NCBI GenBank assembly: GCA_963931925.1
Contig: OZ007570.1
Location: forward strand, 26,835,804-26,899,803
Direction of reading: 5' to 3'
Source: Onchidella celtica
Lineage: Eukaryota > Mollusca > Gastropoda > Systellommatophora > Onchidiidae
DNA: 64,000 nucleotides
The notes under the pieces are model-generated. The model did no database searches, was not told the origin of the DNA, and worked only from the letters and a program-made list of their open reading frames with translations. The number at the start of each line of letters is the position of its first letter. Position 1 is the stretch's first letter. The translations under genes and the position numbers were made by a program. Shown here one piece after another: positions 27,701-39,700 of this stretch.

Positions 27701-30700
27701 CCCTTTTCGCCCTGCTCAGCAAGGTGTAGGCCACGATCGACAGCCTTCCATTTGACTCTATCCTGGGCGATCCTTGACCATTCCTCAAGGTGTTTGATTT
27801 GCTGGTCGTACATGTTTCTGTAACAGCTGCGTTTTTAGAGGGTGGGGTTGTTAGCCCCACGCCAAACCCCCAAGCTGGAGGACCAGGTGGCTCTGTTTCA
27901 GGAGCCACTACCTATATATCACCATTCAGTAAGCTATCAAACAGTGAGCACAACTCAGTATTTTCTTTACTCGGCTATGTAATTTGACTGCAGTCCCCTT
28001 TCAACAGCAACATTTATATGGCTAAGAATTTGATGGAAAATGAAGATTAATTAGTGATAATAATTGTGGTTAGTGAGATAGGTGCGTGAATTCTGAAGCA
28101 GTGCAATTTGTAGAATTACTGAACATTAGGATATAAAAAAAAAATATGTAGAGTACCCATCAAAATGAAAACAATCCCCAAGCTATGTCTGACCAATAAA
28201 GCAGAAGGTGCAGATTAAAATCAATCTGCCAATGAATAGGCCATAATAATTTTTTTTTAATATTTGAAAAAAACAACAAAGATGGCCACATCTGAAGATA
28301 ATTGCTTTTGAGACAAAATGTTTCATCTAACTGGCGGGTTGCTTTTTAACAAACCGGGATTTAACAGGGATTAAATGAAAAATAAACAAAATTGATGGTA
28401 ATGATAGGTGGATATGGAGGAGGGGGAATGTTATTTGATATTGAACTTTCATCTTCAGATAGGTTTTATTAAAGTAAAAACATGAGAGAGGGGGGTATCT
28501 AGTGAACAGAAAAGGAAACATTGCACTTTTTTTTTCACAAGCACGATGAAATACTATTAAAGAAGTGCGTCCAACCAAAATCAATGAAAACCACAGGATA
28601 GTTTTGTACAAACTAAGAAAAAGTGTGTTTAAAGTTACCCCATTGAAATAATTTGCTATTGATTTATCTTTAGCCTGAACCCATTTTTGGCCAAATGTTC
28701 TCACAAGGTATAATCAAGCCACATAATTATTTGAGTGAGATGAAATAAACTGCTCTGGCATATAAAAGAGTTAATAAAAGCACAAGCTATTCTCTGTTCC
28801 TGAAATAGGGGGACATGTTGGTCTAGAGGCAAGGTGCTTGCCTCTCATGCCGAAGACACTGGGTTCTAATTCCGGTCGGTGCAGACGTGTTGGAATTTTG
28901 GGAGTTTTCTCATATTTTCATGTCCCTGATCCTAAGTTAGGTAGGATCGAGCACCTTGTCTTCTCAGATAAGGACGAAAAAGGCGGAGGGCCCGTGTGCA
29001 CGTTGCGCACGCTAAAGGTACCTTGACAGTTGGAAATCCTGAAGAGCAGGCCATACAAGGCAAGAAAAGTGAGGGGTAAATGCCAAGGGCAGCGAAACTC
29101 TTAAAATAAAGACCTAAACACTTTGTTTCTGAAATCCTGAGCTTCCACACTTTGGCGGATGTGTTGCTCTGCAGAAGTACAAGCCGGGACCTGCAGATAA
29201 GTTACTGCATTGATTTAATATCCTCTGTATCTATTACACATTTTTCACTTTTTTATTGTTCAATTGTTTTATGAGTTCAATTTTCCGTTTTGTTTTACTG
29301 TTGTTTTTTTTTTCTTGATAAAGGTACATTACCGAAATATTGAGATTTCTTTTTTTGGTCTTCCCTTTTTCTTTGCGTTTCATTGTATCCTTTGGATATT
29401 ATTTCTTACGAGAGGCTTTGCTACATACAACTTTTTCTTTTTGCCAATTTTTGACTAGACACCAAATTCAGTATGTTTCCGAGGAAATAACGACCCACTT
29501 TGCTAAAATCATCAGTACTTTCAAATCTATAGGGCCAAAAATACTTGTCTCTTTTATCACAAAGAGTCAAAGTTTACATCTACATTGTTTAGCTGCAAAA
29601 GTACCTGAAAAAATCCTCACTGTACCAACATAAAGGCCTATCTCATTTTTCATAATTTCAAGAAAAGTGAATAAAACTATTTATCAAGGCTGAAATGCAC
29701 ACCTGATGGTCTCATTTGTTTACGTCATTATTGTGGGTACAAACTGGCACATCTGTTTTTTTGTTTTTTTTTGTTTCCATGACAGTGTTGGGCTCGATAT
29801 CAAGAAGGGGAAGAAAAGTCACTATAAAACTGGTCAAGATTTGGCATGGGCCATTATGCTAGCACATTGACAACATACTACATAATACATGCACCATAAG
29901 CAGCAACATTTTCTACAAACAACACCAAATCCAAAAAGGCAAATCCATAAAAAAATATACTGCATTCGTTACATTTTATGGTATGCATAATCACAGCAGA
30001 ATACATAAAAGTGTTATTCAAAGCACTAAGATCCTTTTCTGACAATCTGATCCCACTTGGCCCCCATGTCATGCAAATTATGTCTTAAAATATTAATATG
30101 TGCATAAAACAAAGCAATGTCACTCCTTCATGGAGGACACAAACCACTTGTTGCCAAGCCTTAGGTTAATTAATTTCACTACTGGTATGGTAATTCTGAT
30201 CTTACCAACACTGTCCTCATCTGACTCTTCTTCACCATCAAAACCTGGTTCTTCTCCATTGTTATCATTTGATTCTCCTTCACCATCAAAACCTGGTTCT
30301 TCTCCATTGCTTTCGTTTGATTCTCCTTCACCATCAAAGCCTGGTTCTTCTCCATTGTTATCATTTGATCCTCCCTCACCATCAAAACCTGGTTCTTCTC
30401 CATTGTTATTGTTTGATTCTCCTTCACCATCAAAATCTGGTTCTTCTCCATTGTTATTGTTTGATTGTCTTTCACCATCAGAACCTGGTTCTTCCGATCC
30501 ATTGTTATCATTTGATCCTCCTTGACCATCGAAACCTGGTTCTTCTCCATTGTTATCGTTTGATTCTTCTTCATCACCAGAGTTGGGCCCTTGTCCATTT
30601 CCATTGTTTGAGCCTGGGCTTTGTCCATTTCCATTATTTGAACCCGGTCCTTGTCCATCTCCGTTATTTGAGCCTGGCCCTTGTCCATTTCCATTATTTG

Positions 30701-33700
30701 AGCCTGGTCCTTGTCCATTTCCATTATTTGAACCTGGTCCTTGTCCATTTCCATTATTTGAGCCTGGTCCTTGTCCATTTCCATTGTTTAAACCCGGTCC
30801 TTGTCCATTTCCATTATTTGAACCTGGTCCTTGTCCATTTCCATTATTTGAACCTGGTCCTTGTCCATTTCCATTATTTGAACCCGGTCCTTGTCCTGAG
30901 CCTTCTTCACCATCAAAACCTGGTTCTTCTCCATTGTTATCATTTGATCCTCCTTGACCATCGAAACCTGGTTCTTCTCCATTGTTATCGTTTGATTCTT
31001 CTTCATCACCAGAGTTGGGCCCTTGTCCATTTCCATTGTTTGAGCCTGGGCTTTGTCCATTTCCATTATTTGAACCCGGTTTTTGTCCATCTCCGTTATT
31101 TGAGCCTGGCCCTTGTCCATTTCCATTATTTGAGCCTGGTCCTTGTCCATTTCCATTATTTGAGCCTGGTCCTTGTCCATTTCCATTATTTGAACCTGGT
31201 CCTTGTCCATTTCCACTGTTTGAACCCGGTCCTTGTCCTGAGCCTTCTTCATCATCAGAACCTCGGCCATTTCCATTATTTGAGCCTCTGCCTTGTCTCC
31301 TTTTCCGGGAAAGTGCAGTTTCATTACTGTTAGAACTGACCTCCGTTTTGTTAATTCTGAGTAGTCCTAACAGGCTTGTGGGATTATCCTTACCATCATT
31401 ACTGTCGTCAATTTCAGTTCCCCTTGCATCGTTTTCATTGCTGCTTTTGTCTTCCTTATCTTTCTCCTCCTTTTCTTTCCTCTCTTTTACGTCCGTTTCC
31501 CTGATTCTTTCTTCAACATCTGTGTGGGAGGCATGGGTAGTAACAAAAACGTTAACAGAGAAAAGTATTTTAGACAGTATGGAGAAGACAAAATCCCTGC
31601 ACATTCATTGTATCAGCCATTGCAAAATGTTGTCTGCTCAAAGCATGAACAAAACAACAGAAATATATGAGTGCTTGTTTTGTTTTTGTAAATAAACTTC
31701 ATTTTGGCTGAGCATGAAAGATTTAGTAATCTCCTTTGATCCTTAGTGTCTTGAACTTGACCAATATAATATCTATAACATCTGTGAAAGAAATGGAATA
31801 TTACAGTTGTGGGCTGTAGTTTACTTGCTTGGAACACTGGAAACAATTATTATCTTTACAAACATGACATTTTTCCTTGCGTATCTTTAGAAAGGTGATT
31901 CCCACCCACAGTTTTGTATCTCAAGACCTGTATATTTAGTCACATTTCAGTAAAACTGTACTTTGATGGAAGGTGAAATCCATTCTTAGATCCAATTTAA
32001 CCCAAATCTTAGAAATGGAGAAAAACGCGTTATTTCATTTTACGAAATAGAAAAGCTCATACAGGAACATAAATAATTTGAGACTTCTTGGTTGTAGAGA
32101 ATACTTAGATTCATGTAAACTGAATCTCGCCCAGGATAAAAGCAAATCCCATTGTCAAGATCAGCATCAACTTGAAATTACCCATGCGAAGAACAAAACC
32201 CATACTGACAAGCGATGGTTTGACAAAAAAAAAAAAGACTGTCACCATTTTGCACAAAATAATTATGTCTGTGAATGGCTTCATTGACCAAACTCAGCCA
32301 ATCCGGTCTTAAACGCAGAATATTGGTTAAGGTTACTATTGTTATTTGAATGAAAAGATTCACACAGTTATTAAATTAATATGAAATGCATGTATTAATA
32401 TTATGTGAAGTTGTTTCGCAACAATGCAGAGGACAAAATCCTTCTTCACAAATGAAAATGTCCGTGCAGTTAATACAGATTATATAGTATCATTCTTCGA
32501 GGTTATTTCTCAAGAGTGCAGAAAGCAAAATTCAGAATGATAATATAATGGTTTGAAGTGCTCAGTATTAGTGTTTTTTCCTATCAGGAGTTTGAGAAAA
32601 TCACACAGTGCATCTAAGTTAACTAAGAGACAGCCAATTAATTTTCATGCTAATAATAATATGATATCAGTTTAGGAAAGTCATAGAATTTTCAGATACA
32701 CTGAGAGAACAGAGACTAACTGTCCCCTGCCGGAACTTTTGTGAAAATTCACTATACCATGTGGATGCTCCATAGACAACAGTGTGATGTCAATAAGCAG
32801 CCCAGCCTTACCATAGAAAGTATAATAATTATGTAATACAGGCAATCTACACTGAACACTAGTAGGAGCAGTGAAACATGATAGTACTGCAGGACTAGAA
32901 ATACACTGCATTTTAATGTTCATTTTGCTAACAACTGATCCAACTAGCCCTGATGGTGGAAAAATCAACAATTTCAAAAATCATACTAGATGTGACTGAT
33001 GCCCAAGGTCTACTCTTTTGTGTGATTAAATTCTGAGACCAAATAAAGGTGAGTTAAAAGCAAGAAATTAAGACTTAGTGATTGCTCAACATGATGACAA
33101 GGAATGATAAACACCCTCCAACCGCCTACTTCATAAGTGTCAAAGTTCAGGTACATTTAATGACTGCTGAGACTGCCTGCTCAAAATTCTCTGTGATGCA
33201 TTATTTTTTATTTCATGGGTCTTCACCCACTTTGCCTTTCCATTCGCATTTTTTTCCCCATACAGCGTTAAGCTAATTTCTGTCCTCATACTCTGATTAA
33301 TTAACAAACAGAAATGTGCCGTGTTACTAAACTTACCATCACAGGCACCAAACACTGTCTTGTCTACATTCTGGTACGGTCTGTTCAAACTGTTAACGTC
33401 ATTTGGGCACATGAGACCATTTAGTTTGAGATTGCTGCCAGGAGCCACTTTTTGCCAATCTCTGAGAGCCAGCACATCACAGTCACAGATAACTTTGTTA
33501 TTAGCCAGTTGCCTTTGGAAGAAAATAATTATCAAGGCCTTAAAGATGTGTCCATGAATCAGAGGAAAGTGACCACAAAATGGTAAATCATGGCATTTAT
33601 GACAAATAACCATGTATGTTAAGAATAACAATAAATTTAACACGTCCATGAAATTAGCAACAAAAGAAACACAAATTTAGAAATCATGCACCAGCTCTAA

Positions 33701-36700
33701 ATTCAAGGCTGAGCACTGGAACAGTTATACAAACGTAAAAGAGATGAGAAGAAAAATCAGACTGAGAAACAGAAAGAAAACAAGCATTGGGACTTACACA
33801 ATAGAGATCGGAGCTAATGACCCCACTTTAACAGGCAAATGCCCTATCAATTGAGCAACTGCATGGCGAGCAGAATAAGTCATCAAATTCACCAGCCATA
33901 GGCTGGTCTTCCATTTCCTCGTGCGCATACACGATATATTTATGTGATGTAAATAAAAGTCATGAAAATTCTCTTTATCCTGCCCAGTAATAATAATTCT
34001 CCACCCTCTCACAAAAACCAATCATGCCAGGACACTGCTAGACACGAAAATGGTCGAGAATGACGTCGCATGATATTGACGTTTGAATGTCAAGCTTCTA
34101 AAATTAATGCATTTTATTCCAGCTCAATGTATTTCTATAAAATTCACTTATGGCATATTTTCAGCAAAGAATGGAGTTCATAAACACTGCAGCTCAACCT
34201 CAACAAAATACCTAGTTTTTGCCTACTGAACAGGCCATTATTTCCCTGAATTCTGCCAAAGACGATAGGTTCTTTTTAACCCGTCTGAAGACAATTTTTC
34301 AAAGGCAATACAGGCTGTATACTGTATTTGTCAATTAGATCGTTTTGTGGGTTTCAATTTAGAATCCAGATGAAAAATTACAAGCTATTATGAATCATAA
34401 TGTCAGTGGAACAGGAGCAGATATCTTGACTGAAAATAATTTAGAAAACCCAATCTTTGATTTCTTTCTCCACTGATGATTTGACATGCCACATGGCAAA
34501 TACAGTGACATAAATGTTTATTGTACAAGAAAAAAGTTGTAAAGAATCCAGACGATGAAGGCTGATTAACTCTCAATTTAGAAGTAATAATGACAATCAT
34601 ACTTACACATTAACCGCGCTGGATGTCACCACAGTCAAAAATGAATATTTATTTATAGTTTGAATTTGGTTTCTTTGCAAAGACCTGGAAAGCAAAGAAA
34701 TACATGTGAGATTGTTTCTTTCTGGGTAAACACTTTGACAGCAATTGAACTTACAGTAAAGTAGAAGTAATGAGTATGGTCTTTTTCTCATTTTATGTAC
34801 ATGCCACATGATTATCTTGGTGAACACATAAAACTTGGATGGAAGCAATGTCAGAAATAAAACATGTCACCCTCAAATCAACAACGTAATGCAGTTCGTT
34901 AAATAAAACGCAACAAGTGTAATCGGAATGGGATGAAAATTAGCAATGAATTTTCACTCCTATCCTTGCAGAATACAAAATATGATTGAAGCACATATAG
35001 ACTATTTAGAGTATAATAAATATTAAAGCAAATTGCCCCCCCCCCCCTTTTTTTTTTTAGAAAGCGCAGCTCTTCTCTGATTTAATTTCGTTAAACAAAA
35101 ATGTGCACACATTTAAATATGTCAAATAACTGAATAATGCTTATTCTATTTACCACATCACATTTTGTCCACAAAATGTCATCGACTCTACATGTGAGGA
35201 GGTTCAAAGCTTAATACAAACATCATGCATATCGCAAACCTAAATTACTTACAGTGTTACTAAGGAAGGCAAGTGCTGAAAAGTAAAGCCTGATGGATCT
35301 AAATCTTTCAGGGAGTTTCCACACAGTTGCCTGAAAAGTGATGAAATTTTCATTGAAAAGTAACATTTTTATTTACACACACAAAAAAAGGGAAAGACAA
35401 AGGCTCTAAATTTTGAAACAGACAAAAGCTGACTGAGAAACATGAACATTTTTCTGGCTGTGATTCTGGCAGACAAACAAATGGACAAATTTGAGAATAA
35501 CAGACAGACAAAAAGATTACAACAGAAAATTAGAGATAGGCAGGCTGGTAGTTGGCTACTGTTGATAATTACGCTGGAAAATATGCAGGTGAGCAGATGA
35601 AAACATATTATGGCTGGCAGATTCGGATAAGATTCTGCAGGATTATTGTACTGCGATTATATTATGGGCCTGACATTTCTGAAAGAAACTTCTTAAAATT
35701 GATTTCAAGTATATTTTCATTTAAAATATCTGAATAATCATTCTTCAAACAAACATTCAGTTGTTAAGCCCTTACATATTATTTTAAGCTATCTGTAAGC
35801 AATAATTAAACAATCTGCTTGCTCAATGACTGAAAAAGGGAATTGTGAGGTGGTTTTGCTTGTAAATATGTTGAAAATAGCAGGGAGATCAACAGGGCGT
35901 CACAGACCTTGTAATACTACAGTACTCAAGTTTGAATTTAGAGGGGGGAATCACCCGCGAGTAAATCACAATTTTGGATGATGTAAGTGAAATAGATCAA
36001 ATTGGCATAAAAAAGGTGTAGATTAAGACACAAGGAGGGGTATTTGCTGGAACTGGAGATCCTTATGTTGTTCGGTCCAACAGCCAGCCTAGTTCTGTGC
36101 TGTAGATGACAAAATGGATAAACACACAGGGTGAAAGAGAGAGGTGAAAACAATTATAGGAAGACAAAATTGTTGAAAATCTATCTGTCGCACAGACAAA
36201 TAAATCAACCAGACTGGAAACACAAGCTTCGGGCTGTGTCGTTTTTTACGGAAGTTAATGAGATGCGGCCGTATAACCAACGTGGCCGCCGCTCGGGAAA
36301 TTCCGATTCTAGTTCCATCTGCAGCAGAAATTTCTTTTTATTTGTCAAGATTGGTTGTACATGTATTAATAATGCATTATCTTGCCTATCCTTTCATTGT
36401 CTACAGCTGCCTTTTTTTTTATTGTTATAAATGATGACCGTCTGGACTTTTAACGACCGCTGCACTGTAGCTATGCTGAAGCGTCGGTCGCACCCGTAAA
36501 CCTAATGCCAAGACCCACAATACAGTATAGTGGGTCTTGGCCTAATGTGGCGGATGGTTCATGACCTTTTGCTGTTTTGTGACGTCACACTACGGGCTCA
36601 TCCAGTCTGGGTATTTTATTAGTCTGTGATCTGTCGGTAAATATTTATTATTGTGTGACGAAATTTTCCCGATGAAAGTGAAGTAGTTTTCATAACTAAG

Positions 36701-39700
36701 CATTCTGACTCACAGTTCTCTCAGTTTATACATGTTCTTGAAGGCTTTGGGGTGGATGTAGGATATATCATTGTCCTGCAGAAATCTGTGGAAAAAGACA
36801 GCGAAAATGGCCAACTGCAATTTTGACAACAGCATCCAATCTCACCCTCAAATTTGGTTTTAGGAAATCAAAGAGAATGAGGTAACTGACGCCAAACTGA
36901 ATATTAATTAAGCATAATAGACTATGATATTCTGGTTTTCCTAGAATCACATTTGTAATGATAAACGATATATCCAGATCTATACAAATGCTAGCCGACT
37001 GACAGCCCACAAATTAAAAATAAAGAATCGAAACTGTGGCATGATGCCAATTAATATTACACCTAACAAGTTTGAGTGAGTTTGAGTTGGAATTTTACGG
37101 CACGTCGGCACGATAACGGCCATTTTGCGCCCAAATTGGTAAAATTCCATAAAAAGTTGTTTTGTATAGATCTGGAAAAAGTATTTAAACGAGTATAAAA
37201 GTTATTAAATCAAGTCGTAGATCTTAGCCTCTCTCAGAAAGGACAGAATGCGTTGCGTGTCCATGTCAGAAAATAATTCTTTCATGGATCCGCAGGCATA
37301 GTGCCCTCTTCGGATATGCATGAAGTCTATACATTCAATCAATTGTATTGATAGTTGGCAACTGCATGCCCAAGAAAGTTGGCACTCAACATAATGTGTT
37401 TATCACAGTTTAACATCCAACTTGACTGTCCTGTGGTATCATAATTTTTAATATAATAATAATAATAATGGATGGCATTTATATAGCGCATATCCATTTA
37501 AAATGCTCTATGCGCTTTACAGAAGCAACATGTCAACCACAGAGCAGAATGGAGCGCCTGCGAAGCGCTCAACACACCATACTGCTTCTTTCTCTCTCCC
37601 TGTCTCGCTCACTCTCTCACTCTGCTTCTCTCTATCTCAGAGTAAATTGTAACGCAGCCTGTTAGGCGCAGTTCACAACTCACAACTGTTCACAACTCAC
37701 ATCACATAATTATATCACAACTCATATAATATTTGAATATTTATTAATAATAATATATATTTAATAATGAATAATAAATTTTGTTGTTGTTGGTGTGGAG
37801 ATGATATGGATAAATCTTTAATCTATTAATTTCAATTTTGCCCGGGCAGCAGCCTGTTCGGCCTGCTCTTTACGATTTCCAACTGCCAAGGTATCTTTCA
37901 CGTGCACACGGGCCCTCCGAATTTTTCGGCCTTATCCGAGAAGACTAGATACTCGATCCTCATATGACACAGTTTCCCCTATCAGCAATGAAGTCGCAGG
38001 TACTGGGCGGGGTTAAGGGCATTTTCATTGGCCAAAAGAAATTTTGGTCGAAAGTGAGGTCTTGGATGATTATTAATCATTACGATTCCTCAGTGGATTT
38101 TATCTTTTCTTTGTGTATACTTTTTTTTTAACAAAATGCCCAAATGTGTTGAATATGACTTTATATGACCAGATCTGATTAACACGGCTAATCTGAGTTA
38201 ATCAACGATTTGACCAATGAACTGATCCCACTGATGAGATGTATGATAATGTCTGCAGCTTTGCAACCGAAATGATGTAAAAATGCCCACCTCGACGGTA
38301 TGCGGTGTTTGGCAAAGATGGATGCTTTGTTTCTTGGGGGCCTCAAGCCTTTTCTTTTTTGTCGAACTAAATCATAACCAAGATAGGAACACTGAAACTT
38401 GTTTCATTTAAAACAAAAATAATGTGAAAACGTAAATCTGACCTAAGCCGGTGTAGCAGGCCAGATTATACCCCCGCCAGACTATACCCGGGGTTAAACT
38501 GGCCTAGCCCAGAATATCCCCCAGGGTATATTCTGGGCTAGGCCAGTTTATACCCCGGGGTTTACTTTGGGCTAGGCCAGACTATACCCCCCCAGTCCAG
38601 ATTATATCCCCTACTTTTTTTTAAAAACAAGTCAAGACCGCAGTTTATTTCAACTTTAATTTGAATTGTCCATTATCACTGTCATCAGATATCATATTGA
38701 AGCATACATTTTTGACTCTTGTAAATTATGATACATTTAAAAGGAAATAAACATGCTTAAAAAGCATTGATATACAAAAGGATTGAAAATCCATTGAAAC
38801 TGATACATGTATGATTAAACTTTAACACTAATTTTACTTGTGTCCGTTGGTATTATTATTGTTTTGGTTTTTTTATAATTAGTTGTCCATGAGTTAAACA
38901 TGTATTGTAATTTTTTTGTTTGGCACCACTAACATATACTTAGTGGCAAGGTATGAACTAATTATAAGACTCATAAGTGTAAAGTTATCTGAATCTTATT
39001 TTAATTTTTGAAAATCAGAAATGTGCTTGATATGTCGGAACCATTAGATCTACATACAAAGTTACACTGATGCAGAGAGAAAGGCCAGGAAAGAATACAC
39101 AGAGAAAAAAACAACAACAACATTTTAACAACTGAACTGGCAGATGGTGCAATTCCATCATCCAGCAGTCATTAAATACTTCACACAAAACTAAATACAT
39201 ACTAAAATTGTTTCACATAATGAATTTGACCTGTCCAGATCCACTTGAAACGTTACAGAAAGCTAACCAGTAATATAAAATAATAACAATAAGAACACCA
39301 AATCATCTTATTTACTCTTGAAAATAAAGAGAATATAATCAATATCAGAATCACCATCATCTTGGAATAATACAAAGATAAGAGGGAATATAAAAATGAC
39401 CTACACACCATTCTAGAATCTATAAGCAGCAATAATATATGTGTGTATGTACCAAGTACATGTAAAAAAAAAATGTGTTAAATCTTTTCAACTATTTAAG
39501 TAGAACTGGACTGAAAGCTTTAGCGAAGTAGCTTTGGTAGTCATGTAAAATGACAGATTAAATCCACTGAGACAATAGTGCATTGAAGAAAGTAATTACA
39601 GTATGTTATGGCAAAAATTCGATGGATCATGTTGCATGAACATGTCTTGTTAGTAAATTCTTTGATAGCGTAAATTTGTAGAAATGTATACATTTTATGT

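Larger units (their letters stand above)
26462..30205 (-). other. aGPCR intron with interspersed repeats
   Basis: About 3.7 kb with no exon I can support. It contains a repeat fragment at 27679-27905, a SINE at 28807-29060 and a dispersed repeat at 29787-29876. Confidence 0.65.

Noticed and set aside
30206..31519. Regular 30-bp direct repeats that could be mistaken for a CRISPR array
   Set aside because: The repeats are adjacent with no unique spacers, encode an open frame and sit in an animal gene.
30269..31695. Long plus-strand ORFs (up to 354 codons) opposite the repeat stalk
   Set aside because: They arise because in-phase tandem repeats keep several frames open. They are Leu/His or Pro/Phe-rich with no domain, while the minus-strand frame has matching splice sites and phase on both sides.
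33800..33872. Functional tRNA gene
   Set aside because: Box-like segments are present but stem pairing is poor and box B deviates, so a SINE head is more likely.
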